Of a stretch of DNA of 64,000 bases, positions 25,203 to 38,800 are shown piece after piece. The stretch's first letter is position 1; every line of letters starts with the position of its first letter. Origin of the DNA: Mansonella perstans (lineage: Eukaryota > Nematoda > Chromadorea > Rhabditida > Onchocercidae). Location of the stretch: positions 372,001 through 436,000 of the forward strand of contig JBAMDO010000575.1 in assembly GCA_037074765.1 (NCBI GenBank). The letters are read 5' to 3'. Made by a program: the position numbers and the translations under genes. The notes beneath the pieces were generated by a model. It had not been told where the DNA came from. It made no database searches and saw only the letters and a program-made list of their open reading frames with translations.

Positions 25203-26205
25203 TTTACGGCTCAGATCGAACAACGCCCCCATACTTCACTTTGAATTAATATTTCCAATTGGGAATTTTGTTGAGCCAACCGGCATTTCGACCAATATGA
25301 TTTGTTGCTCACATTTTGCTCACTTTAAATCCTCTTTTTGCTTTAAAATTTTGATTTATCTAAAATTCAAATGCAGCAAGATACAATATGTAAATTTAAT
25401 GAAATTAATTTTTTAATTAATATTGTAAATATGTCGAACAGATGAAGCAAATTTTGATGAAATTAAATGAATAAACTTCTCATTCACTTCAATTTACTTA
25501 GTGATAAAAGTGAGAGTGAAAATTAAAAATAAGTGATACAGTAAGTTGGTGGAATCAAATGCTGTATAAACATTTCTTAACGATTTAATTTTGATTTATA
25601 TCTTGCAAGTTGTTTTGCTTCCTCCATTGCATAAAAACATTTTCTCAGTTCTTTACACACTTCAGAGCGAAATATACCAACGAAGTCAATGTTTATAAAA
25701 CTTTCTATTTTCTTCGACATTAGAAGTTAGAACGATTCACAATGATTTAGAATTTAACCCAATTTGTTGCTCGTTAATGTCTTGTTCTTTCTTCAACAAA
25801 TGCTTCTAAAAATTAAATCTTCCGATAAAATCCAGTTGAACTAAATAAAATAACTACAAAAAATGAAGAAAAAAAAAGAAAGAAAGAAAAGCATTCTTTC
25901 TTACTTCTTCACATTGACGCCACAAATTTCACACAACAAACACTAACCGCAACGCAAATTGAAATTCTACCGTAATCAAAACTTTCCTCCTTTATGACAA
26001 GTTATTATCCATGTATACGATTCCTTATGTACATATTTTGCATGTTCATGCAGTTATGTCTTTACCAATTTTCTAGCTGAATCATTTATTATTAGGTTGA
26101 CCCCTATAGTTGTAAACATTACAACCCATATTCACTTCATTATTATTCTTATCGTAAATTGTCATGAATTTATTAGAATAATATCTGACATTTTATCGAT
26201 CGAGA

Positions 26206-26424
26206 AATTTCTTCAATATTTTGACTATTGAAGCTGTTTTAATTTAATAGGAGCAATTTATTGAGTAAGAAATTCATTATATCTTACAGAATGTTGACAA
26301 AGCTTATTTTAGTCTTTTGTCAATAAATCCTAAATTAATTTTGCAAGATTTTAATGAATTTCTTACCTGGATAAATTGCTCCTAACAAATTAAAACAATT
26401 TAAATAGTTAAAATAATAAGAAAG
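26206..26424. mobile_element. MITE-like palindromic element (about 215 bp)
   Basis: A long imperfect inverted repeat. The left arm contains GTTTTAATTTAATAGGAGCA then AATTTATTGAGTAAGAAATT. The right arm read in reverse gives GTTTTAATTTGTTAGGAGCA then AATTTATCCAGGTAAGAAATT. The pairing continues outward (ATTTTGACTATT against ATTTTAACTATT) and inward to TTGACAAA/TTTGTCAA around a centre near 26310. No ORF lies inside. Size and fold-back structure fit a miniature inverted-repeat transposable element; exact ends and target-site duplication are unclear. An alternative is a long hairpin RNA source. Confidence 0.6.
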
Positions 26425-26433
26425 GAACAAATT

Positions 26434-26625
26434 TTAGATTGCGAATTCTTTTGAAAATACATTCGAATGAGAATACCAATGAGCTGATTCAATTTCTTTG
26501 AAAAGTACAACAGAATGTAGTTGTGTAATTAATTTGTATTTAAAATTATTCACTTCTAATTTTCCAAGACGCTTAACAATCTGCCGATAGCGCTTGAGCA
26601 AAATTTCTTTTGCCATCAGAAACAT
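26434..26625 (-). CDS. Candidate small ORF (63 aa) next to the palindrome
   Basis: An ATG-started frame beginning MFLMAKEILLKRYRQIVKRL, a basic amphipathic stretch slightly reminiscent of LYR-motif proteins (LKRYRQI), but the rest does not follow that family. It ends ten bases from the palindromic element. No splice or promoter support. It could be chance or a fragment carried with the repeat. Confidence 0.18.
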   Translation of the reverse strand: MFLMAKEILLKRYRQIVKRLGKLEVNNFKYKLITQLHSVVLFKEIESAHWYSHSNVFSKEFAI

Positions 26626-29600
26626 TTTTATGGAAGAATATTTAAATTGTTTTTCATTATTTAAATTTCTTCCCTCGTAAATTTCCAGTTTTAAATCAAA
26701 TATGCAAATTATTCACGAGTTCCAAAATTTATTCTATTTTAACCAACACTTTTTATAGGATGCTAAGCTTGAAAAATTTTTTTCAGTTTTTCAAATTGTG
26801 GACAATCCTTTACAAAAGTAAACATTTGCTAACAAAAATGAAGAAAAAGGTGTGTCATGATTTCATTTAACAGGACACACTATCAAATTAGAAAATAAAA
26901 CTAGAAAATCAAATTCTTGTGATTATTTGTGGTTTACTGTAACATACAAACACATTATAGTTGTGTATACTGTAAAATACAAGTCTCAAATCCATACTTA
27001 TGGTTATCGTATGCTGCAACATGTAAACATATTCTTTTCTTCTGGAATTCTCATCCTTTTTCTTTCTTCTTTTATTAGGATAATTTTTGATTCATGAAAA
27101 TTTCAATTAAACTGCAAAATTTTGGATGTGAGAAAGTCATTTGGATATTCAAATAAACTAACTTTGGCTGAAATATAGTGTGTACGAAGCGGAAAATATC
27201 TCTTAAAATTTGAGTATTTCATTGTTTTCAAAAACAAATTGAGAATTATATCTTTTAATTATAGCCTTTGACTTGTCCAGTCATCTCATTTAGTAGTAAT
27301 TTGATAAATTTTTTTATCAAATTGAAATGCTGAAATATTTCCTTGAAAGAACATTCTCACCACAATTTTGTTCCTATTACTAAATTGATTTAAAATTTTT
27401 TTAGCTTCAAATTATTTTTTTTAAACTTCTCATATTTAAACAATTTCAGAAGCACTTATTTATAACTGCTTTTCCCTCGCAAAAGTTCAGTTGGCATTCA
27501 TCGATTTGACATTTATTCTGTTCGATACTTAATGATATTTGTCCAATCATTTGAACCAATGCTAATCATCCATGTTCATTATTTATCATTAGTATTATGC
27601 TTATCAGTGATTATCAAAGGGTTGGTAGATGTCAAACAGGTTTTTTCTGAGTTTTTATAACAATATATGGAGCTAATGAAGACCATGAACAAAGAGATTT
27701 CTTTAAGTAAGATCATTTTGTGCGTGTATTGCTAGGACAAGAAATGACTTTGATGATTCGGCTAATCCGCTTAATTTTTGTCAAACCTAACATAGCAAGT
27801 TGTTTGAAACAGATGCTTTTGATATGCAGAAAACAAATGATGATGAGTTAACTATTTCAAATGATCCACATCATCTACATCAGTACCTACTTACTTTTTC
27901 TTACTTTTGTCTTTCCGAATAAAAGTTTAACAATTAAAATCAATTTGTTGATGTTTATAATAGTGGTAAATTATGATTAGCAAATTTTGGCTAATTAACA
28001 ACAAATAACTGCAATTATTAGAAATCTAAGTAGAAAAAAAAATGAAATTATTATTAGCAGATGTGAGCCAATTTAGAAATTCGTGGTATGTGAACTTATC
28101 CTAAAATATTTTACATGAATTGAGCAATGAATTTGGCTTTAGACAATTAAAACATTTGTTTGTATCATCTGAAAAATCATTTTCCAAATCGTTTGCAATT
28201 GAATAGTTGGAAAAAGGGAAATTTTTCTAAAGTTTTTGAAATCACAGATAATAAATTTAGATCATTTCACCTCTCCATAATCGATGCGGTGATTGCAATG
28301 ATTTCTTTTTAACTAAATTGAATTGATAATAAAATTCACTTTTTTCCAGCATTATAACTGAACTTCTGATATTAAATTTAACCGATAACATTTTAGGATC
28401 ATTTAGATGTTGATTATAATTGTTTATTTGTCAATCACTTGAAATAATATTGTTTAATTTGTTGTAAAGTATTATTTTTCAAAACATTTGATATAGTTGC
28501 TATTCCGAATGAAATAATTTCAAGGATAACGATTCAAAATGATCCGGAGAGTGTATCAGGATTAAGATGTAAGCAAAAGATTACGAGCAGTCAGGGAGTG
28601 ATTATTAATCTAGAAGACAGCAATTTTCTTTGGCTCAAGAAATTTGAAGAAAAACTATTAAATGCGACAAGTATGAACAGATTAACATTTTGGTCAAGAA
28701 TAAGTAACGACATGGATAGTTCAATGAATGAACGATAACATTAAACCAACCATTGTATGACTCGATTTTTTTAAAAATTTCTGTCTTTTCGACAATGCCT
28801 TCTGAAACCGAGATTAATAGCATAAAAAAGGAACCGGTTTTCTAAAAAAGGAAAAAAAACGAATCAAAATCAAAAGAAAAAAAAGAGAGAAAGGAAAAAA
28901 TACAGAACTGCACATAAGAGAGAGAGAGGACAATGAGATGTCTAGAAGATTAAAATTTTCGATGAAAGTAAAGTAAAAAATAAATGAGTTGCATCCTTTC
29001 CATTCAGATCATTGATGAACATTGTTTAGGAATTACTTGAACTTACATTCTTTCTTGTAATTGCATTTGTTTTTTTTTTTTTTTGTTTTGTTTAAATACT
29101 TTTTGATGGTTAATTTAATCGCAATAAAGCGTAGATGTACGAGGTCACAAAAAAAAATTGTGAAGGCTAAAGTTGGAAACATGGTTTTAGGGTGAAACGA
29201 TCTAATTTATTGGGCACATTAACAAGATAAAGTAAGGCAATCATCAGACATTCGACGATCATTTGTTTCTTTTAACGACGTAAATTAATCAATTCGACGC
29301 TATCTAACCAATGTTGCCATTTCTGATAATATCCAAATCTGCCAACTAAAATGTGACAAGAGGGACGAGCGATATTTAGTATCACCGTAGAGCAAACTGT
29401 TTCTTCCAAAAACTTTTTTTCATTTCCATTTTATTAACTATTAATTTCTTTAAAAGTTTGTTTTTTTTCTTCACGAAAAATATTTCATCTCACCATATCA
29501 TTTACGTAAAGAAAAAAGAAAAAACTCTCAAAAATTCTCAACATGTTTGTTAGTTTTTGAAATGTTGCAAGCATCATGTTGAATTTTTTGTGGTATTCAT

Positions 29601-31000
29601 AAATTTTGAAAATTTCAATTCTGATTTCGTTTTTTCTTTATCGCTCTGAAAATCTCTTCAGATTTTCTTTGATCGGATCTGCTGTGCGCAAATGTCTGGG
29701 GACTCCTTTTCACCAATTTATGAAAGCTTTTCATTCCCAGATGAACTGTCCTTCATAGCTAATTTCATTGCAGTTCCTTCCTTTTGAAACTTTTTGTGTT
29801 TTATGCTAAGAGTTGTTTTTAAAAATGAATTAATCATTAAACAGCGCGAAAAAAGATGAATGAATGAAAATCATTCTCATTTGATCACGTTAGTTGCAGG
29901 ATGTTTTCTAATACCTATGGCAAAATCATTTGATTTATGGTAATCAAAAATGAATCATTTGATTTAATTGAAACGTTTCTGTTGAACAAATTGGCAGTTA
30001 GTTCTTGAAAGTTCTTTCCTATCTAATTCGGATCTTGTACTTCCAGGAATTCGCCGAGATATGAATATTTTCCATTCATTATCTTCTTTCCTTTATTTGT
30101 CGCAGTACTTGCTGATATTTATGGGTTGTACGTTGCGTGTTAAAATTCAAATTTTACTCTCATCATTTTTAATCTTACCTTTTGCATTTACTATATTTTG
30201 TTTAATTTTTTCCGCTGACGAGTCATTATTCTGATTTATCAATTATTGAAGCTTTCAATTAACTTATCTTTGAGTAACTTATCTTTGATTACCATATACT
30301 GTTAATTTCTCGTTCTATATATTTTAATTTGTTCATAATCGAATAATTTAATTAGCAATCACTAATTAGTACTGAAGTATTTTATAGTTAGATCAACTGA
30401 CACATTGAAAAATATGCACAAAATGCGTTAAATTGTAGAATGAATCTTTTTTTTTTGCTTTTTTACATTTAAAGAGTTTGTCTTTTATAGGAAAGAAAAT
30501 GTTCTTGAGGATTAGAGATAAGTTTTAGAGTATTACGGTAGTGATTGCTAAGAGATTTCCAGTGAATAGAGATAGGATGAGAAAATGAAAAGGAAAAGAA
30601 GGAGCTGAAAGAAATGATCTGATGATATGTAACAGATCTTATTACTACTATTATTTCTTATCTTGCTAATTAGTGGAAATATTTGTTGAATTTTATTTTG
30701 CTTTTGTTTCAATTTGACAAAAGAAAACTTTTTCTCTGACTGTTCTTAATCGTTTTACCTTCCGTATACATTTTTAATTACGTCAAATTTCAACTAAATT
30801 TTAAGATGAAATTCTTTGAAAAAAAACTTAACGCTTTACTTGTCATATTATTCAAAAATTTCATGATAATTTCAGAAAGTAAAAAAGTTTAATATGGAAG
30901 TGTAATTGGTTTTAATGGTAACCATTAACTTATGCAATGCCAATAAACTGAAGTATTTGAAATGAATTCAACGGGGGAAAAAAAAAACATAGAAAGGAGA

Positions 31001-32890
31001 GAAATTGATTGATGATTTCGCGTTTTCGGATGCGCATATGTATACATTGTCGCCTTCTTCCACCCTTTCCACTCTCTTTTTGGGGGACCTCAAAGAAATT
31101 GAGTCCTTTTAAGTGTATGTATGTGTCTGTCTGAGTAGATAGGTGAGTGTAGGTGTGTAGGGAGAAGGTAGGAAATATTGAGGTGAAAGAAGGGAATTAG
31201 TGCTTTGAATGTGGCGCTTTTTTAACTGATGGGAGTTTAGTAAGGAGAACGAAAAGGAATGAGACGGAAGCAAAAAGGCAAAAGTATCAGTTCTTAAAGA
31301 ATAGAGAAGAAGGAAATGTTCGAATGTGGCAGTATTCGGGGTTTTAGCCCACTCATTTGGTTTTGAAGTAGCCGCCATCAGAGAGATGCCGACGAGTTCT
31401 GACAGATGACTGAGAGGGAGAGACCCTTCCATCTTACTCTTCGCAATTCTCACTCTTCGATTCTCCCTACGCCAACACCCCCATTTCACTTACAAAACTT
31501 TACGCTTTTTTTCCAGTATATTCTCCTTACTTTTTGTCTCAAATGATCAAAAGACTTGAGCCAATATGGCCATTCCACAATGACTCAATGACATTAAGCA
31601 GCGATCAGACGATCTTTATCCGCTACTGATAACAATGCTATTTGTGATAGAAACAACAACGAAAATGATTGCATAGACTGATTCACTAACTCATTCACTG
31701 ATCGACTAATTGACTAATTGACTCACTGACAACTAATTAACTGACTAACTACTTGAGTGCGGATAGTTACAACGATGTTGCAATCTCATTCATTCTGCAA
31801 ATGAACTCAACTCTGAAATCATTTTCTTTTTTCACTCTCTTTCTTACTCTCTCATGATACATATATAAAAATAAAGGGTGAAGGAAGTGAGTGATTTTTG
31901 ATTTTTGATATAAAAAACTGAGATTCGGAAATTTTTGGAAAAAAAAAATATTTTAGAGGAATAGAATAAATAAATTAATGGTTGAACGGATGAATAAACG
32001 GATGAATCAATAAGCGAATGAATAAATAAATATGTTGTTGTTAAGAATGAATGAATGAATCATGCTGATATCGTAATGAAAACTTTTCCGGAAACAATAA
32101 AGTTTTGTCATTCAGAAGTTAGAATGAAATATGAAAGTTTATGTGAGATAATTACAGTAGCATTAGCATTATTGCTGGCAAAAAGCCAAATGATTGCTTC
32201 AAGTATATGTCAATTATCATTATCGTTATTGTTATCGTTATCATTTTCATAATCATAATTACAATTCCACCGATCGTACTATCATCATTTTCCACTGTAT
32301 GTTTGCATGTTGTGTGGTCGTCTGATGTGGATGATTTCCATCGGATGCCACGCCCTCACTGATCATCCATTCGCCGAAGGACGGGGAGAGGATGGCATCC
32401 ATCAGAAAACTCTCCTTCCACTCTATTCTATCCGATCCTGTTCTCGTCTTTGCATGATTTCTTTTTCCTGTGTTTCTTTGAAGGTTCTTGCTGTTTTAGT
32501 AACTGGAAAACTGCTGCTAAAAACAAAAAGGACAGGAAGAAACGGTGATGGTACGAGATGTCGCGGAAGGGGAAAGAGGTGGTGATTTTTGACTTCTCGG
32601 GGTAAATTGCAGCAGTTACTTTTCAGATTGACTAATTATAAAAAGGGCAGACGTGGAATTGGTGTAGCAGCAGAGGACTGCATCATTCGATATTGTATGT
32701 TTCAATACAGCCATAAAGTGGCGCTGCAACGCTACATTGCTGCATTCTTATTGCTTAACGTAGCTAAACTTGAATAGCAGCAATTGCCCGCTTGGAATTG
32801 TTATTTTGGAAAATTTTCCTCAAATTTACTGTTCATTTACTTGTGAAACAAAGCTTCAAATCACAACAGTTTGGTGGATGATTAGAAATA
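31001..32890 (+). promoter_or_regulatory. 5' flank of lin-39, GC-raised
   Basis: From about 31.0-31.5 kb and again 32.25-32.78 kb the DNA is markedly less AT-rich than the rest of the interval, directly upstream of the lin-39 start. Frames of 60-126 codons on both strands here come from this composition and have no family likeness. Between them (31.68-31.76 kb) are degenerate GACTAATT/GACTCACT repeats. The likely content is a promoter, 5' UTR exons and enhancers of lin-39. A weak acceptor-like GATTAG lies 5 nt before the start codon and could accept a spliced leader. Confidence 0.4.
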
Positions 32891-35800
32891 ATGACATCAG
32901 CAGAGCAATTTGCACCAGAAATCTCAAATTATTATTATGACCAGCAACAGCAACACCAGCAGCAATCGAATTCGAGGCTTGCAACTACCAACAATTCTGC
33001 AACAGTATCCGGTCCAACATATTATCCAAATGCGCAGTACAGTGCTCCTACTTCCAGTCAACATGGTCCGGTCAGTACATTTGTGCTTTTTTAGAAATTT
33101 TATATCATTTGACAAATAAATAGCGGTGAGAAATGAAAATTGGATGACTAATTCAGAAAAGTAATTTTAAAAGTTGTCATTAAGAGCAATAGGATTTCAT
33201 AAAATTTTTCTTTGAAAAAATAATTCAATGCAATTAATAAATTGTGCTATCAGATTTCATCCAAATACTATCAGCAATGAACAGTTGGTTAGTATTTAAA
33301 GGGATCATAAAAGACAATGTAATATTAATATCACAAATAAGAGCCTAACCACTTTTAGTAATACTAAGACCACTGATGGTTGTTGCGGTATTTTGTACAA
33401 GTAGAGATCCCAAACATATTACATCTCATTGAATTTATATTTTTTTAGCAAAATTTACTTTTATACGACACAAGCCTTGAAAACATCGAAATTTCGCCAA
33501 CTTAAAATTTATGTCTCTAAATCACTGTCAATGTAAAATAGCCGATTTTTACGTGACCTTATAGCAACGAGATTCTAACCATTTTTTTAATTTTTTGATC
33601 ACCATTTGTATAGCGCTGTTCACGATAGAATGCAAATTTAACTTTTTCAATCTCAATCTATTCCATTTAACTTTTGTATTGGTGTGAATTGCCTATGCAT
33701 GTCTTGGCTCTTCACACGAAAAAATGCCCATAAAAGCTTTTAAAAAAAGTCTAGAAAGTAATGAATGACAAGTTGAAACTTGCTTAGATCCTGACTTTGT
33801 TGAGCATTATGATTGAAGCCTAGAAATTTGGCTTCTAATATCAAATTAAAATCAGTTGAATGGAATAAGAAACGTCGTAAGTCTGGTTTAAGTTAGAAAA
33901 CCGGATCATTTCAGTTTCATGTGAATGTTGGGATTTTTCAATTTCATGAGACTATGAAAAATAATTTTAAGGATCGCGCCAAATTCGGTCGGACTATTAG
34001 TCTATTAAAATGATGAATCTTAGAGAATTAATATAAAGTATATTCTTCTCCGTTCAGTTCAAAAAATCAAATCAGTGCACTAAAACTAACACACTTTTAC
34101 AATTTTTAAAAGCTTTTTTAAAAAGCTAGTGCCTTGTTACCTACTACCGTAATGTTTCTGGAATGAAATTATTCTTAACAGATAAATGATCTAGATAATG
34201 TGCGGACATTATTTTAATAGTTATAAGAATGAATTCCATTCCTAGAATGTCCGGAATCTTAGGTTTGAGATTCCTGAAATTTCCTGAAATTCTTAAAATA
34301 AGTGGCAAAAATCTGTTATAAAATCTCATAGAAAGCTATTTGTTCCTTAATTAGTCTACTCTATTGGCATATAAGTCTTTTTTAGACAAACATGTAAAAC
34401 TTCCTCAACATATGTTGCTTATCGTTAAATAAGTAATAAACTTTGCTGATATATCGGAATGCATTTGCATGGAATATTAAATTTGAGACAAGGAGAATTT
34501 GAAATTTTAAAGAATCAGTGAGCAGTGGCAATTATGTTTTATAATTATAACCAATAATAACCTAATCTAATTTTACTGTAGCAAGCAGTCAAATGGATAC
34601 GGTAAATTTTTGTTAGGTAAAAACTGAAAAAAGCTGGCTAGGCTAAAATTCACTTTTGCCAATGTTTATAATTGTTAAAGAGCGGAAAATTTCCGGAAAT
34701 AAATTTGAACTTTAGATAATGAATAATTTTTGGAAGAGAATGAGAACTGATTGAATAGCAGAAAAGACAAGACTTTGAGGTTTTTAAGCTTTCTAAATAA
34801 TCTTACAAAGCAAAAATTTTTGATACTAATATTTGGAAGTGAAATTTTTTAAAAGAAATGGCAACATTTCTGAAAAGGAGGGAGTCATTAGTTTTGGTAT
34901 GGATGCTCACTGTTAATGAGTTAAATAAATCAAATGAAAGACATTGAGCCAATTAATTCAGATTTATTACATCGATGATGTGTCTTTGAGTGACTTTCCT
35001 ACCCCTGGCCTACCATTTTTCACAGTTTCCGTGCAGGGGCAATTTGTATTTACCTGGAAATCTTTGGCAATAAATCAGGACAAAAAAACAGTACTATACA
35101 TTCATTTTGAATCTAGTAAAGTGAAATTAATGATTACATTAATTTATGCTAATTGTAAGGTGCTAATTTTCAATATAACAAAGTTTGTATAATATATATT
35201 TGAAAAAGATTTACAAAGAAAAGATCAATAATTACTAGTGCCTATCATTCCATGCTTAATTATTCATCCATGAAATGGGACATACTTTGATAAGATCAGT
35301 CGTTTGACGAACCGACCGTTTCAATCTAATTCTTCCCTATATTTTCACTTATTTCCTGTTAGCGTATTACATGCACCAAAAAAGCATGAAAAATTTTAAT
35401 TTAGACTGATAAAGCTAACTATTATCAAATTTCACGTGTAGAGCATTGTATTTTCATCTAAATATTTCAACATTGCTTTGATATTTCTTGTTTATATTGT
35501 TAGTATGAGATGAAAATGGGGCATTTAATTCATAATTTAACTTAATTTGATATTTTGAAATAAGATTTTCTCTTGCAATATAAATGTTAAACTTTCGTTT
35601 GAATCATGGAAAATTGAAAAGTTTATTGAATAAATCTTGGAAAGTTGTAATTAGAAAAAATAAACAAAATATGAGTAATTTAAATATGAATATTTCGAAC
35701 TTTTTTTTATTACTTGAAAATTTTGAAATTAATCTTTTGTTTTGAATTGCAGAGTTCATCTTGTAGTTACAATAACGGCGAATGGAGTAAGAATGGAAAA

Positions 35801-38800
35801 AATGATGAAAAGGAGGAGGATGATGAAGAGAAGAATAATGTTGCCGTTTATCCATGGATGACACGGGTTCATTCAGCTAGCGGTTAGCTAATGATTCATT
35901 CAGTTTTAATTTAGAAAATTTTTAGTTTTAAATTGCTATTGAAATGATATTCGATGTGACATTAGTCCGTTGAATTAAGCGAATTGAATTATGCGATTTT
36001 CCATTGGAATGGAAAATCGACAAAATTAAAATTGTTGACATATTGTCAGTTGGACTGAATTCCTTTCAAATGAAAGCATACCAATAGTTTAAAGATTGCA
36101 GCAGAATTATGATATTTGCACAACAGTTTACTGATTATTTGTCTACTAGGCTTATGTTCAATTTATTTTAATGTGCGAAAATTATCATACTGTAGTTATA
36201 AGCTTGCCAGTGCATTTGATTAGTTCATATCAAGTAATTATAGTTAGACTATCAATATACAAGAGCTAGTCGCACCAGTATTCTTTAGAAATCATTAAAA
36301 TTATATCATTCCTTAATTACGTTTTAAATGGTCATTTAATTTTTTGAAATAAAATAGCCAAATCTAAATTTCGAAACTTATGCAGACTAAATTTCAATCA
36401 GATATGAAATAGCAATTTGGAAAATGGTAAAATTATTTATTTTTAATCCAATTTCAAACTTTCTCATCTGCTTGTACTTGGCATTTTCCCTCGATTCAAG
36501 TGTAAAGAATTTTTATTAATAATGAGGTTCCTTTATATCTTGAAAGACTTATAAAATAGGTCTTTGTTGGATAGAATATGAAATGGAAATGAAAAAAATC
36601 GCTATCAATTTCCACTAGATATGATAATTGACAAGTGAAAATTTTCCTCAGCCCAAAATAGATATAAAGGATTTTTCTCTTTTTTTAAAGATGAAAATTT
36701 CAATGCCATTTTCATACGTCATATTCTTTACTTATATTGAAAATTTCTCCGATCAATCTTGAAATGATTGAAAATATTTTTTGTTCATTCCGCTTAATCA
36801 ATAAATCATTTCCTATCAAATTTTCATCAGCCTTTTTTCTTTTTTGTGTTTCAATTAATTGACTATTTTGTTGTTAGAATAATGCAATGTGCTTTAAAAT
36901 TGATTAAAAATGGGTCCATAGATAATATTAAGAGGCTAAGGCTTAAAGGCTGAGGCTTCCAGAGCTTTCTTATCCATCCCTCTGCCTTTAGAAACGATCG
37001 AAAAAAAAGTTGAATTAGAAGATGCATGTCTAACAATAATTCATACTCTTGAAAAGCTTTCACAATTATAATTGTAAAGCGAAATTTATTCACATCGAAT
37101 GATATTTATTATTTAAAAATAGTAAGAAAAATTTTTTCTGTAACAGTTCAGGAAAAAATGTCCAATTATGATAAATTCGGTATTATAGGAAAAGAAAATC
37201 AGCCAAGGAAATATGACCAAGCAATAAATAAATAATTCATAAATAAGCCTAAACATATATATTTTGTTGTATAAAAATCAAAAAAAATTGCGCAAGTGAT
37301 AATTAACAATGGCGGCAATGTCAGCTATGAAGCGATAATGTCTTTTCACTTTTGTAATTATTTCTTCAATTCATCAAATTGCCACTCTCAATTTTTATGA
37401 TTTTTTCTGACATTTTTGACTTTTTTAACTAAGTCAAAATTATCCTACTGATGAAGTTCTTCACCGAGATGAACTTCATAAAGGATCACTCAAAATTGAA
37501 TCACTGGCTCTCAGTTAAGCACTTAGTTCATTGTTAAGAACCAGCTATGACCTTACTTGTTCGAAACGATTTCATTTTTTAAGAAAAAAACTTAGCCGAT
37601 TACAGATTTCAAAAACAGTCAGGATGAGTTTATCTCAAACGGCTAATCCCTGATCTGTTATTCTTCAACTTTTGCAAAATTGATAGGACAGTTTTAATTA
37701 ACTTTATCTACGTTATGAGTAGGGCTGATATTAAAATTGGCGTAAATACAACAGCTCTCCGTTGAAAAATGAATCTTCAAAAATACTTGATATTGTTATT
37801 ACATCAATATACTAGAAGTATGCTAGCTTTTTGTTTTCGGTCATAAATTCGTAAGTTTACAATCTTATCACATTATGATATCAGTTATCAATGCACTACA
37901 ATGAATCATCGTAATACTGACTTCCAGTGATATTTATATTTCCTAATCTACCAGCAGTAATATATAGCGTCCTAAAAATAAAACAAAAAAATGCAGGAAA
38001 CGTTTAATTCCTACATGGCATTTTTTTGGTATACGGTAATGGCGGTGACGTTCACAGATAATTACGCTCCGGCTGCAACTCCGATCATTTTTTTCTTTTC
38101 TTGTCATCCCTCTTTTTTTCTTCCTGTTCAAATTTTGTGAAAAATTGTTTTCTGCATTTCCTCTTTTATAGCTGATAAACTGCCATTTTTCATGTTCAGC
38201 AAGATCTTCTCAGATCATTCCGACACCAATACCTCAATTCTCTTTTTTCCTTCTTTTTTCCACTTCGTAAAAAGCTATGTGATAAATTAGTTTTCTTAAA
38301 GTTAAAAGCAATCACTTACCTTTGAAATGCTACTTCCGATTGTTTTAAAATTATTGTTACTTGAACTTTTTTTGAAGTATTAATATAATAATGTTTCACA
38401 GTATTTTTTAATTTTAATTGACAAAATTTTTTATTATCACTGTTTTTTCTCCGTTTCTCTGTTTCCTATTTCTATTCTTTCATTTGTATACAGACTTTTT
38501 TTTAAAGGATTTTGATTATTCAAATATATCACATATTAAAATCTTATTAAAGATCAATTCTATTTACCTCTAACTTATCATCCTATCCAATGATAAGCAA
38601 TGACAGTATGCTTCATCATCACTTGGCTGTAAATATTCTATGAATATATCTGAAAAAGCCATTTAGTCTATTGATTGAATGAAGCATACCTGAAAGGTTT
38701 ATTGCTATATTCCTGATAAATGATAAACATTGAAGTGATAATTCATTCCTTTAATGTTTCCATTAAACGCATATTTTCCATTCTCGTTAAGTAATTATCT

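Larger units (their letters stand above)
25245..31000. other. Hox intergenic region, central part
   Basis: Apart from the palindrome at 26.3 kb and the ORF beside it, this stretch shows only AT-rich DNA with poly-A and poly-T runs (for example 29069-29085). I see no coding exon, tRNA or rRNA. Regulatory elements cannot be excluded. Confidence 0.5.

Noticed and set aside
31109..31489. 126-codon minus-strand ORF, the longest in the Hox interval
   Set aside because: Ser/Leu/Thr-rich low-complexity translation of a GA-rich strand; no family resemblance, no splice context. It is kept only as part of the GC-raised lin-39 flank.
12383..32890. Scattered Hox/Exd-type sites such as TGATTGAT and TGATGGAT
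   Set aside because: At this base composition such octamers are frequent by chance; none could be separated from background without cross-species alignment.
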